This document shows positions 8,655-18,291 of a stretch of DNA of 33,287 bases, one piece after another (within the stretch, counting starts at the first letter, position 1; the number at the start of each line of letters is the position of its first letter). Origin of the DNA: Rhodospirillales bacterium (lineage in GTDB: Bacteria; Pseudomonadota; Alphaproteobacteria; Rhodospirillales; JASLLV01); contig JASLLV010000008.1 in the NCBI GenBank assembly GCA_030746935.1, forward strand, positions 1-33,287, in the 5' to 3' direction. The notes below the pieces were generated by a model, which did no database searches, was not told the DNA's origin, and worked only from the letters and a program-made list of their open reading frames with translations. Made by a program: the position numbers and the translations under genes.

Positions 8655-10315
8655 GGAATCACGATCCGGTCGTTCTTGGCCACCTCTCGTGCATCCCACA
8701 CGGCGACCACGCGCCCACGAAAGCGCTGCGCGAACTCGGGCTCCAGACCCTCGGGCAAAGTCCTGTGGCTGACGATCATCTTCGCGTCGGGGTGGGTTTC
8801 GGCCCATTGCCGCGCTCCGTGCTGCCAGGTCACCGCGAGCGGCTCGCTGAGACGGCCGAGAAACTGGTACTGACCGTGGTATTTGTGGACATTCGCAACC
8901 AAGGCTCCTTGGTTCTGGGCGCCGGCGATGTGACGGGCCAGGGGTTCGAGGTCGAACGCCGCGCCGAGATGGGGGCGCAACGCAACGTGCCCGGCGGCGA
9001 CGACGAGAACCGCGGCCACCGCCAAGCGGACGACTCCCAGCCGCCAGCGGATTAGGCGAACGCTTGCGATCACGAGCGCGGCCAAGGCGACGGGCAAGGC
9101 CGCAAGTGGGTCGGTTTCCTTGATCCACGCCGCCGAATTGGCCCACCCGGGCCATGCCTGCAGGACGAGCAGCGCGATCGTTCCCGCAACGACGACCGCG
9201 AATATCGGGCCCACCACGAACCAATCCATGCGGCGCCCGGCCGGCGCCGCGTTCGACAACGCGAAGGCGGCGAGTAAGGCGCCCGCCGGCATGCTAGGGA
9301 TCAGGTAGTGAGGCTGGCGAACGCCGATGAAGGAAAGCCCGATGACCGCGAAGACGAACCAAATGAGGCAGAACCGCGCCCCGTGGTCGCCAATCAACGC
9401 CCGCCCCGAGCCCAGGGCGCGCCAAAGGGGCGGCCACGCGCTCCAGGGAAGGAACAGCACCGGCGTCGCCGCGACGTAGAGCCACCAGGGCCGAGCGTGG
9501 CCGAACGGCTCGGCGATCCGCAACGCCGTCTGGCTCCACAAGATCTCCCGGCCGTATTCGCTGCCTCCCGCGGCCGCGGCGGGCAACGCCCACGCCAGCG
9601 CGATCGCCGCTCCCGCCACGGTTGCCGTGGCGAGGCCGGCGTACCATGCCGACCACGATCGTGTTCCCGAACTGCCCGCCCAAAGCGGCGCCGCGAGCGC
9701 GACCGGAAGGACATGGACCGCGATCACCGGCCCCTTTGCCAGGACGCCGAGCCCCAACGCGATGGCGAATACGAGCCATCCGCGCGCGTCTCGTCGGTCT
9801 CGGGCTTCCACAAGGCCCAAAATGCAGGCGAGGGTGAAGAAACCGAGCAGCATGTCGAACAGGGTCCGCGTGGCAACCGTTCCCCAGAAGATGCCGCCGA
9901 TCAGGATTACCGGGGCCGTGAACGCGACGTCCCCGCGGTCCGGCCACAGGCGCCGGGCCAGGGCCGTGGTGAGGAGCAAGCACCCGAGCGCGAACATCGG
10001 CGCTACCATTCGTGCCGTCATCTCGCTTACGCCGAATACCGCCCACCCGAGGTTGATCAGCCAGAAAAGAAGCGGCGGTTTGTGCCCGTAGACCTCGCCG
10101 TTCAGGTGGGGCACAAGGGTATCGCCGCCGACCCACATCTCCCAGGCGACGCTCACGTAGCGGGTCTCGTCGATGGGCATGAGGGGCCGCGTGAGCAAGC
10201 CCGTCGCGACCAGCGCCAGCCACAGGCCGGCGCAGAGCGCAACCGAGGCGCCGAGACGCGATGTCGTCGAGCCCGAAATCGGAGCGCCGGCGCCGGCGCC
10301 GAGTGTCATCGCCAA
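8651..10315 (-). CDS. PMT/ArnT-type polytopic membrane glycosyltransferase
   Basis: 554 aa, many hydrophobic segments; 'MPIDETRYVSVAWEMW' (acidic motif of the first periplasmic loop) and 'HLNGEVYGHKPPLLFWLINLGWAVFG' are typical of the ArnT/PMT_2 family. Confidence 0.87.
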   Translation of the reverse strand: MAMTLGAGAGAPISGSTTSRLGASVALCAGLWLALVATGLLTRPLMPIDETRYVSVAWEMWVGGDTLVPHLNGEVYGHKPPLLFWLINLGWAVFGVSEMTARMVAPMFALGCLLLTTALARRLWPDRGDVAFTAPVILIGGIFWGTVATRTLFDMLLGFFTLACILGLVEARDRRDARGWLVFAIALGLGVLAKGPVIAVHVLPVALAAPLWAGSSGTRSWSAWYAGLATATVAGAAIALAWALPAAAAGGSEYGREILWSQTALRIAEPFGHARPWWLYVAATPVLFLPWSAWPPLWRALGSGRALIGDHGARFCLIWFVFAVIGLSFIGVRQPHYLIPSMPAGALLAAFALSNAAPAGRRMDWFVVGPIFAVVVAGTIALLVLQAWPGWANSAAWIKETDPLAALPVALAALVIASVRLIRWRLGVVRLAVAAVLVVAAGHVALRPHLGAAFDLEPLARHIAGAQNQGALVANVHKYHGQYQFLGRLSEPLAVTWQHGARQWAETHPDAKMIVSHRTLPEGLEPEFAQRFRGRVVAVWDAREVAKNDRIVIP

Positions 10316-11556
10316 AGACCCCGGGTGTCGATCACCGCCTTGCCGTCCAAGCGTGCGCGGTCTATGCCGGCAAACGCCCGGTGGTCGACGAGAAGGACGA
10401 CGACGTGGGCTGCCTCCAGCGCCGCGTCGAGATCGACCTTCGTGACGCCGGGATCGGCGTCGAGTGGCGCCGGAAGCCCGCCGGCATGGGGCTCGACGAC
10501 GAGGATCTCGCCGATGCCGTCTCGGGCCAGCGTCTCGACGATCCGCAACGCCGGACTCTCGCGGGCATCTTCGATGTCCGCCTTGTACGACAGCCCGAGA
10601 CAGGCGACTCGTGGCGAATCGAAGCGTTTTGCGGCCTCACGGACCTTTGCGACCACGTGCATGGGCATCGCATCGTTGACGCGCCGCGCGGCGCGGATGA
10701 GAACGCTTTCGTCTGGCGCCGAATCGATGATGAACCAGGGATCGACGGCGATGCAGTGGCCGCCGACACCGGGTCCGGGTTTCAGGATATCGACTCGCGG
10801 GTGGCGGTTCGCAAGCCGCAGCACCTCCCAGGCGTCGATACCGAGGCGGTCGCAGACCATGGAGATCTCGTTTGCGAAAGCGATATTGGCGTCGCGGTAC
10901 GAATTCTCGACCAGCTTCACCAGCTCCGCGGTCCGCGCATCGGTCAACAGGCATTCGCCATTGACGAAGGTTTCGTAGAACGCGGCCGCGTGACGTGCGC
11001 ACCGCGCGCTGAGGCCGCCGATGACCCGGTCGTTCTGGACGAGTTCGACGAGGATTCGTCCGGGAAGGACCCTCTCGGGGCTGTGGGCCAGGCGAACCTG
11101 TGCGCCTTCGCCGTCGCGATGGGGAAACGAGAGGTCGGGGCGCACCTCGGCTAGCCATTCGGAGAATGCTTGCGTGGTTCCGACGGGCGAGGTGGATTCG
11201 ATTACGATCAGATTGCCGTCGTCGAGGACCGGCGCGATCGATTGCGCCGCCGATCTCAGAAACGAGACATCGGGCTTTCTGTCCGCGGTAAACGGCGTCG
11301 GCACGGTGACGAGAAACACGTCGGCGTGGTCGGCGGCCTCCGCCGCCCGCAAGCGACCGGCGGCGACCGCGCCCCGCACCATCACGTCGAGGTCGGGTTC
11401 CGTGAAGTGGGCCCTTCCCTCGTTCACCATCGAGACGGTTTCGGCTTTCACGTCGACGCCGACGACGTGAAAGCCGCGGTTGGCCAGGATCGCCGCCGTC
11501 GGCAAGCCGACGTAGCCGAGTCCGATCACGCATACCCGCTCAAAGCCCGGCGTCAC
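10306..11556 (-). CDS. wecC: UDP-N-acetyl-D-mannosamine dehydrogenase (UDP-glucose/GDP-mannose dehydrogenase family)
   Basis: Rossmann '[27 protein letters not shown]', '[12 protein letters not shown]', '[24 protein letters not shown]', '[15 protein letters not shown]' catalytic-Cys motif. Confidence 0.9.
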   Translation of the reverse strand: MTPGFERVCVIGLGYVGLPTAAILANRGFHVVGVDVKAETVSMVNEGRAHFTEPDLDVMVRGAVAAGRLRAAEAADHADVFLVTVPTPFTADRKPDVSFLRSAAQSIAPVLDDGNLIVIESTSPVGTTQAFSEWLAEVRPDLSFPHRDGEGAQVRLAHSPERVLPGRILVELVQNDRVIGGLSARCARHAAAFYETFVNGECLLTDARTAELVKLVENSYRDANIAFANEISMVCDRLGIDAWEVLRLANRHPRVDILKPGPGVGGHCIAVDPWFIIDSAPDESVLIRAARRVNDAMPMHVVAKVREAAKRFDSPRVACLGLSYKADIEDARESPALRIVETLARDGIGEILVVEPHAGGLPAPLDADPGVTKVDLDAALEAAHVVVLLVDHRAFAGIDRARLDGKAVIDTRGLWR

Positions 11557-12679
11557 GGACGATCTCCTTGATGATGCGACGGCTGGCCGCGCCGTCCCCG
11601 TACGGGTTGTGGGCGCGGCTCATATCGGTGTAGGCCGCCTCGTCGTCGAGCAGGCGTTCGCACTCGCCGACAATGGTGTCTGCGTCGGTGCCCACCAGCC
11701 GCACGGTCCCGGCCTCCACCGCTTCGGGCCGCTCGGTAACGTCGCGCATGACGAGGACCGGTTTCCCGAGCGACGGCGCTTCTTCTTGGATGCCGCCGGA
11801 ATCGGTGATGATGACGTGCGCGGCGCGCATCAAATACACGAAGGGAAGGTATTCCAGGGGCTCGATCAAGTGCACGCCGGTCTTGTCGGCGAGCAGCCGC
11901 CGGACCGGCTCGTTGACGTTGGGGTTGCGGTGGACAGGATACACCACGTCCACGTCGCCGCGGCCGGCGATGCGCGCGAGTGCACGACAGATTTCTTCGA
12001 AACCGGGTCCGAAGTTTTCGCGCCGATGACCGGTGACCAGGATAAGGCGCCGCGCGCGCGCATGGTCGCCGCGCTCGAGAAACGCGAAGCGCCGTTCCAA
12101 CGCACACCGAATCTCGGGGTCCGCATCAATCCGGGCGACGACGTGAAACAGCGCGTCGATCACCGTATTGCCGGTAACGATGATCCGCCCGTGGGGCAGG
12201 TGTTCGCGTTTCAAGTTCCTTGCCGCCGATTTCGTCGGCGCGAAATGCAGGTCCGCGATGGCGTCGGTCAACCTGCGGTTCATTTCCTCGGGCCACGGCG
12301 CGCGCATGTCGCCCGAGCGCAAGCCGGCTTCGACGTGCCCGACGGGAACACCGGCGTAGAACGCGGCCAGTGTTGCCGCGAGCGTCGTCGTCGTATCGCC
12401 ATGGACGAGGACGCGCGCCGGCGCGAAGTCCCCGATCACGCGCTCCAGTCCATCCAGAACCGCCGCCGTCACGTGGGTCAGGTTCTGGTCGCTTTCCATG
12501 ATGTCGAGATCGTAATCGGGGCGAATCGCGAACAGCGAGAGCACCTGGTCCAGCATGTCGCGGTGTTGCGCGCTCACGCACACGCGCGCGTCCAGGCGCG
12601 GCTCGTCCGCGAGCGCCTTGACCACGGGCGCCATCTTGATGGCCTCGGGCCGGGTTCCGAAGACGCTGAGTATCCGCAT
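11540..12679 (-). CDS. wecB: UDP-N-acetylglucosamine 2-epimerase (non-hydrolysing)
   Basis: Starts [23 protein letters not shown]; '[11 protein letters not shown]', '[24 protein letters not shown]', '[28 protein letters not shown]'. The track start at 12868 is an over-extension. Confidence 0.94.
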   Translation of the reverse strand: MRILSVFGTRPEAIKMAPVVKALADEPRLDARVCVSAQHRDMLDQVLSLFAIRPDYDLDIMESDQNLTHVTAAVLDGLERVIGDFAPARVLVHGDTTTTLAATLAAFYAGVPVGHVEAGLRSGDMRAPWPEEMNRRLTDAIADLHFAPTKSAARNLKREHLPHGRIIVTGNTVIDALFHVVARIDADPEIRCALERRFAFLERGDHARARRLILVTGHRRENFGPGFEEICRALARIAGRGDVDVVYPVHRNPNVNEPVRRLLADKTGVHLIEPLEYLPFVYLMRAAHVIITDSGGIQEEAPSLGKPVLVMRDVTERPEAVEAGTVRLVGTDADTIVGECERLLDDEAAYTDMSRAHNPYGDGAASRRIIKEIVRDAGL

Positions 12680-12854
12680 TCCTGCGTGCCTCGATCCGAT
12701 CACTGCGCGCCCGTCTGGATATCCCCGGCGCCGCCGGCGCGCAAGGTCGGGATCGGCGATCGGTATTCTTTTCGGACCGACTGTGACAGGCGAAATCGCG
12801 GCTGATAAGATCGCGCGCCTTAACAAGTGTGCTCTCGAACGCGCGTGGTGAGAC

Positions 12855-13562
12855 ATGTTTCGTCGCATCGCAATTCGGATGATCTTCGGGTTTGCCGCCC
12901 TGGTCGCGACTCTGGGTCAACTTTCCGCCGAAGCCGCGGCGGAGGCCGCGTTCGTGGGGCTCCAAATCCAGGGGATCAACGCCGAGGTGGCGGCCGCACT
13001 GGGGCTCGATCGCGAGGACGGAGCGATGGTCTCGAACGTGGCCTTGGACGGTCCGGCCAACCGGGCCGGTTTCCTTCGCGGCGACATCATTCTCTCTTTC
13101 GCGGGCAAGGACATCGCGCGGTTCCAGGACCTGCTCGCCATGGTCGGCGGGATCGAGGCCGGTGACGCGGTCGACGTCGTGGTCTTGCGCGCCGGCCGAA
13201 AAGTGTCGCTGACGCTCGAGACGGGAAAGCGGCCCGACGCCTGGCGCGTTTCCAAAGACGCCTTCGCCGAGGTGGGCGAGCTCGGTCTGACGCTGGCGAC
13301 ACTGACTCCCAAGGTGCGCGACGCCTTCGAGTTGCCGTGGGGGACGGTCGGGGTGCTGGTCTCGTTGGTTGATCCGGAAAGGGCCGAAGGGGTAGGACTT
13401 CAGCGCAGCGATGTCATCGTGCAAGTCAATCAGCGTAACGTCTGGCTGCCGGAACACGTGCTCGACGCAATCACGGACGCCAAGAGCCAGGGAGGAAAGG
13501 ACGTCTTGTTGCTGGTCGCCGCGGACGGACGGTACCGGTTTACGCTGCTGCCGCTGCGTTGA
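12855..13562 (+). CDS. exported tandem-PDZ protein (HtrA/DegP-like PDZ domains, no protease domain)
   Basis: N-terminal hydrophobic signal-like segment; '[29 protein letters not shown]' and '[32 protein letters not shown]' are two PDZ-like units; no catalytic domain in 235 aa. Confidence 0.78.
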   Translation: MFRRIAIRMIFGFAALVATLGQLSAEAAAEAAFVGLQIQGINAEVAAALGLDREDGAMVSNVALDGPANRAGFLRGDIILSFAGKDIARFQDLLAMVGGIEAGDAVDVVVLRAGRKVSLTLETGKRPDAWRVSKDAFAEVGELGLTLATLTPKVRDAFELPWGTVGVLVSLVDPERAEGVGLQRSDVIVQVNQRNVWLPEHVLDAITDAKSQGGKDVLLLVAADGRYRFTLLPLR

Positions 13563-13592
13563 GGATCGGGCCTTGCGCCCGGGCGGTACGAA

Positions 13593-14363
13593 TCAGCACA
13601 CTCCCGCGTTCTGGCACTCCTCGCGGGTCGCGAGCACGAGCTTCCTCAGCGTTTCGGCGTCTGCGGCGCCGGGAACCAGATTGCGGCCGATTATGAAGGC
13701 CGGCGTCCCGCTGATCCCGAGCTCTTCGGCGAGTTTGAAGTTGCCGGCGAGCGCGTTTTCGATGTCTTTTTCGGCCATGCGCCTGCGCAGAGCCTCGACA
13801 TCGAGGCCGCTTTCCGATGCGAAACGGAAGATCTTTTGCTCGGTCAAATTGCCGCGGGCAGACATCAGCGCGCTATGGAAGGGAACGTATGCGCCCCTGT
13901 CCATCGCCCACGCCGCCAGCGCGGCGCGCGCGGCGACGACCGATTGCGGCGTCAGGATAGGGTATTCCTTGAACACGTAGCGGATGTTTCCGTCGTCCTT
14001 TATGAGTTCCATGATCGTGGGAAAGACCCGCTTGCAGAAGCTGCACGTGTAATCGAAGAACTCGACCACCGTGACATTGCCATTTGGGTTACCGCCGACG
14101 GGCGAGGACGGATCCCTTTCCACTTGCGGGCGTAGCGTACCCAGCAAGCCCTCGGTGCGCTCGCGGCGTACCACTTCTTCGTTCGCCTGGTATTGGTGAA
14201 TCGCCTCGATAACCGCTTCCGGGTGATCGCGCAGGTAGTCGCGTACCAGCGTCTCGACTTCGTCCTTGTCCACCGGCTGCGCGATGAGCGCGACCACCAG
14301 AGCCGAGATCGCGATCACGGCGACGACTGCGCTTGAGACGGCGAAAACGATGCGCGGCGGCAA
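13593..14363 (-). CDS. DsbA-family thioredoxin-fold protein (Com1/BdbD-like), membrane-anchored or exported
   Basis: N-terminal TM/signal; 'VTVVEFFDYTCSFCKRVFPTIMELI' (CxxC), 'ELGISGTPAFIIG' cis-Pro motif. Confidence 0.87.
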   Translation of the reverse strand: MPPRIVFAVSSAVVAVIAISALVVALIAQPVDKDEVETLVRDYLRDHPEAVIEAIHQYQANEEVVRRERTEGLLGTLRPQVERDPSSPVGGNPNGNVTVVEFFDYTCSFCKRVFPTIMELIKDDGNIRYVFKEYPILTPQSVVAARAALAAWAMDRGAYVPFHSALMSARGNLTEQKIFRFASESGLDVEALRRRMAEKDIENALAGNFKLAEELGISGTPAFIIGRNLVPGAADAETLRKLVLATREECQNAGVC

Positions 14364-14486
14364 TTCGACCTACCTGGATTGCGGTTGCCCTTGTTCGCGA
14401 ATGATGGAATACCGCTCCGCCCGATTCAAGGCCCGATTCCGACCTAATCCTCGGGAATCACGCGGTTTTGATCGCGTTGGCCGGGC

Positions 14487-15224
14487 TTAACGCGAGATCA
14501 GGATGCCCGAGATGAAGGCGGCACCCTCCGCCCCGGTGCCGGCGGCCGAGATGCCAACGAACATGATCCGCGCCGCCGCCAAATCGTCGGCCGGCCAGAT
14601 TCGCGCATAGATCTCGGAAATATCCACCGTTTCGAGCCACCACGTGCGGGTATTCTCGATCCCGCCCCTTTGCGTGTAGCGCGCGTCCCGTCCGGCCTCG
14701 GACGGCGGGTCGATGGCTCCACGTCGGAGCGCGGACTCGCCCCACACGAGCGAAATCATCCGGTCGTTCGGCGGCAGGTCCCGACCCAGCCACGCGAAAG
14801 GTTGGGCGCCCCAGCTTCGCGATTCGGGATCACCGCCGTGGAACCCCACAACGAGCCCGACCGGATGCGTGGTTCCCCCATGCGGCTCCACATGCCACGA
14901 CCAGCTGAGGAACGGGCTCGCCAATAGATTCACGTTCGTGCGCCGAGCAACGACGAATGCCGCCTTGCCGTTGTCGACACGAAGTGCCGGAACCCCTTGG
15001 TGGTGGACGAGCGTAGTGCTCCGCCGGAAAAGCTCAGCGTTCCCCGCGATCACCCAGTCGTCGGGCAGGGACGAGACCGAGAACCCGGGGTCCGGGCCGA
15101 GGACCGATAGGCGCCCATCGGGATCGACGCTCGCACGCCCATCGGTTTCGACGCTCGCGCGCGGAATCGCGCATCCCGCGGCGGCCAGGACCAAAATCGC
15201 CGCCGCGAGCGTTCTCGCGGTCAT
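14487..15224 (-). CDS. DUF3047-type lipoprotein
   Basis: MTARTLAAAILVLAAAGCAIP lipobox; 'FLSWSWHVE', 'RMISLVWGES', 'SEIYARIWPADD...ISAAGTGAEGAAFISGILISR' resemble DUF3047 as I recall the family. Start revised from 15437 to 15224. Confidence 0.6.
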   Translation of the reverse strand: MTARTLAAAILVLAAAGCAIPRASVETDGRASVDPDGRLSVLGPDPGFSVSSLPDDWVIAGNAELFRRSTTLVHHQGVPALRVDNGKAAFVVARRTNVNLLASPFLSWSWHVEPHGGTTHPVGLVVGFHGGDPESRSWGAQPFAWLGRDLPPNDRMISLVWGESALRRGAIDPPSEAGRDARYTQRGGIENTRTWWLETVDISEIYARIWPADDLAAARIMFVGISAAGTGAEGAAFISGILISR

Positions 15225-15232
15225 ATCCGGCC

Positions 15233-16606
15233 TCAGTTCTCGGCCGCTTTTGCGGCCCGCGCGATGTCCTCTGCCTGCAGCCAGGCCGACGATCCGGTAG
15301 CGAGTTCCTTTTTCGCGCGTTCCGCTTGATATACCGCCTCGCGCCCCTTGCCCTTGAGCAGGGCTTCTTCCGCAAGCGCCAGATAGCTCATCGCCGCCTG
15401 TCCGTCGCGGCCGTAGGCGATGGCGAGTTGGCGCCACATGAACGGGTTGTCGGAATCCTCTGACAGCGCCGCACGTAGGTTTACGATGGCCGGTTTCAGC
15501 AGCTCAGGCGAGGCCGATTCGAGTTGTGCGCGGGCGAGTCCAAGGCGGAGCAGATTGGACCCGGGAAGAAGGCCCACCGCCGTTTGGTATGGCTCGAGCG
15601 CGTCTGTGACGCGGCCGTTCTCGAACAAGATTTGGCCCTTGAGTTCGTGGAAGAAGGGATCCGCCGACATCTCGGCGATCAGGCCGTCGATGAGCGCCAG
15701 CGCCTGGTCGATATCGGATGCGCGGAAATGGGCGATCGCGCGCGCGTAGCGGGCAGGGATGCTCGCATCCGAGGCCGAGTATTCGCGGAGCGTTTGCGGC
15801 GGCGGGTTCATGAACGCGCGCAGCTTGGCCCGCATACGCCCGTAAAGGGCGACGAACCCGGTTTTCGGCGGCTTGTCGGTATGGGGCGAACGCTGGACGT
15901 GTGTGCGCACCACGTCCATGCGCCGCTCGGTCAGCGGGTGGGTGCGTACGTACACATCCTGGTTCCGTGCGGATAGCAGCTCCTGTCCGCTGAGAACTTC
16001 GAGAAAATCCAGCATTCCGCCCGCCGACTGGCCAGTCGCGTCGAGTAGGCGAAGGGCCGCTTGGTCGGCGGCCGACTCTTGGGTTCGGCTGTACTGAAGG
16101 GCGGACCGGAGACCCATGGACTGACCGCCGAGCGAAATCGCGGCGCCCACGTCGCCCCGACCGGTCCCGATCGCCGCCGCCGTTCCAAGCAAGGTGGAGA
16201 TTAACGCCTTCTTGGCCGTGTTTCGCAGCATCTCGCCCGTGCGGACGAGATGGCCGCCGGCGAGGTGGCCGGTCTCGTGGGCGATGACGCCGATTAACTG
16301 ACCGGGGCCTTCGACGCTCGCGAGAAGGCCGGTGTGGAGAAAAAGCTTTTGGCCGTTGGCGACGAAGGCGTTGAGCAAGCGGTCGTTGACAATGTAGATT
16401 TCGACCGCGGAAGGCTCCACACCCGCCGCCAAAAAAAGCGGCTCAGAAAACGTCTCGATGATACCTTCGATTTCGGCGTCGCGGATGAACGTCACATTTT
16501 GCGCCGCCGCACCCGCCGGTCCCAGAATCAGGACGGCAAGAAACGTTGCGAGTCGGAGCGGCGCGGAAATGCGGTTTAACAAAATTCTCGATCCGGGCGC
16601 ACGCAT
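15233..16606 (-). CDS. M48 family metalloprotease with C-terminal TPR-like region (BepA/YfgC-like)
   Basis: Signal peptide; 'LIGVIAHETGHLAGGHLVRTGEML' (HExxH); 'YSRTQESAADQAALRLLDATG' (third zinc ligand region); helical repeats C-terminally. TTG at 16582 is an alternative start. Confidence 0.9.
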   Translation of the reverse strand: MRAPGSRILLNRISAPLRLATFLAVLILGPAGAAAQNVTFIRDAEIEGIIETFSEPLFLAAGVEPSAVEIYIVNDRLLNAFVANGQKLFLHTGLLASVEGPGQLIGVIAHETGHLAGGHLVRTGEMLRNTAKKALISTLLGTAAAIGTGRGDVGAAISLGGQSMGLRSALQYSRTQESAADQAALRLLDATGQSAGGMLDFLEVLSGQELLSARNQDVYVRTHPLTERRMDVVRTHVQRSPHTDKPPKTGFVALYGRMRAKLRAFMNPPPQTLREYSASDASIPARYARAIAHFRASDIDQALALIDGLIAEMSADPFFHELKGQILFENGRVTDALEPYQTAVGLLPGSNLLRLGLARAQLESASPELLKPAIVNLRAALSEDSDNPFMWRQLAIAYGRDGQAAMSYLALAEEALLKGKGREAVYQAERAKKELATGSSAWLQAEDIARAAKAAEN

Positions 16607-18254
16607 TGAAGGTAGTGTTCGCCCGATCAGTCGTCAATTCGTGCTCGTGCTTGCGGTGCTTGCGCTTGTCGGTTGCGCCGGCGAAAAGGATGCGCAGCCG
16701 CGGACGTTCCAGATCGTCGAGGGGTTCCTGGGCGGCGTGGTCGCCGACGAACCGCGCGCCGCCCTCGTCGGCCGCGACGTTCTCGCGTTGGGGGGAAACG
16801 CCGTCGACGCCGCAACGGCGGTCTATTTTGCTCTGTCGGTCACACTGCCTTCGTCCGCCAGCCTCGGCGGCGGCGGCGTGTGCGTGGTTCGCGATGTCGT
16901 CACCGAAACCGTCGAAGCGCTGGAATTTCTGGCCCGTGCCCCCAAGGCGGGTCCGTCGGGCGCATCCCGGCCGACCGCGATCCCCGGCAACCCGCGCGGG
17001 TTCTTCGCTTTGCATTCCCGATACGGTTCGATTCACTGGTCGCAGATCTTGGCCGGAGCCGAAAACCTCGCCCGGTTCGGCACGCCGGTGTCACGTGCCC
17101 TGGCGCTGGATGTGGCCAAGGTCGGCAATGCGTTGGCGGCGGACAAAGGTGCGCGGCGAATCTTCACTCGCGAATCGAAGACCCGACCGGGGAGCTTGAG
17201 GGTGCTAGCCGAGGGAGACTTCATCACCCAGCTCGAACTCGCGAACGTGCTTTCGCGACTCAGGTTGCTCGGGTCCGGAGACTTCTACATCGGCCAGTTC
17301 GCGCAGACCTTCGTACAAGCAGTCGCAAGCACCGGCGGAGCGATGGGAGTGGACGATTTGCGAGGCTACCTCCCCAAATGGCGCCCAACGCTCGCCATCG
17401 AATTCGGAAATGACATCGCCCATTTCGCGCCGCCGCCGGCTGCGGCCGGGGTGGTCGCGGCGCAGGTTTGGGCGATGCTTACGCGTGACGACGACTACGA
17501 GAACGCCGAAGATGAGCGCGCCCATCTGCTGGCCGAGGCCTCGCTCCGCGCTTTCGCGGACCGCGTGGGCTGGATTGGTGCAAACGTCGAGGGCGGGCCG
17601 GATTTCGCTGCGGCGCTCGTTTCCGAGGAGCGGATCGCGAGTCTGTGGCAGACGGTTCGGCGTGACCGGCATGTCCCCGCCGGTACCCTGCGGCCGGCGC
17701 CCGTCCGCCGGTTGGAAAACCCCGCCGCCACGACTTTCGTCACCGTTGATCGGCGCGGCTCAGCCGTCGCCTGCGCGCTCACCATGAACAACCTATTCGG
17801 AACCGGGCGAATCGCGCCGGGCACCGGGGTTCTTCTTGCCATGGCCCCCGACGATCGCGGCCGGGGCCCCGAACCGCTCGGCCCCATGATTGTGTTCAAC
17901 GGGAACAACGGGTCGTTCCGTTTCGCCTCGGCCGCGTGGGGCGGGGCGGTCGCACCCACGGCTATGGTGAACGTCGCGCTCGGCGCCCTTGTCGAAAACA
18001 AACCGCTTGAGGATGCTATTGGCGCCAAGCGGCTTCATCACGGCGGCGATCCCGACCTCGTTTATTACGAGCCCGGTTTCGATGCCGCGCGGTTGAACGC
18101 GATGACGGCGAGGGGCCAACACGTGGCCCCGACTGCGACGTTGGGCCGGGTCAACGCGGCGCATTGTCCCAAAGGCCTGCCGCCGAATTGGGCCAGTTGT
18201 TCCTTCCGCGCCGATCCGCGTGGAGCGGGGCTCGCCATCGCCGCCGATCAGTGA
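16569..18254 (+). CDS. gamma-glutamyltransferase-like lipoprotein (Ntn-hydrolase family), divergent
   Basis: 'VLAVLALVGCAGEKD' lipobox; 'DVLALGGNAVDAATAVYFALSVTLPSSASLGGGGVCVV' is a strong GGT N-terminal signature; 'TFVTVDRRGSAVACALTMNNLFGTG' is a GGT small-subunit-like start. Confidence 0.78.
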   Translation: MRFNKILDPGARIEGSVRPISRQFVLVLAVLALVGCAGEKDAQPRTFQIVEGFLGGVVADEPRAALVGRDVLALGGNAVDAATAVYFALSVTLPSSASLGGGGVCVVRDVVTETVEALEFLARAPKAGPSGASRPTAIPGNPRGFFALHSRYGSIHWSQILAGAENLARFGTPVSRALALDVAKVGNALAADKGARRIFTRESKTRPGSLRVLAEGDFITQLELANVLSRLRLLGSGDFYIGQFAQTFVQAVASTGGAMGVDDLRGYLPKWRPTLAIEFGNDIAHFAPPPAAAGVVAAQVWAMLTRDDDYENAEDERAHLLAEASLRAFADRVGWIGANVEGGPDFAAALVSEERIASLWQTVRRDRHVPAGTLRPAPVRRLENPAATTFVTVDRRGSAVACALTMNNLFGTGRIAPGTGVLLAMAPDDRGRGPEPLGPMIVFNGNNGSFRFASAAWGGAVAPTAMVNVALGALVENKPLEDAIGAKRLHHGGDPDLVYYEPGFDAARLNAMTARGQHVAPTATLGRVNAAHCPKGLPPNWASCSFRADPRGAGLAIAADQ

Positions 18255-18291
18255 GCCGGCTGGACGGGGCTTCGCCCACGGAGGAAACGCC

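Noticed and set aside
9308-10978. 556-aa plus-strand ORF opposite the PMT-like and wecC genes
   Set aside because: Arg/Pro/Glu-rich, no recognisable motifs, entirely antisense to two well-supported genes; typical high-GC shadow ORF.
11609-12805. 398-aa plus-strand ORF opposite wecB
   Set aside because: Antisense to strong wecB motifs; composition typical of a shadow frame.
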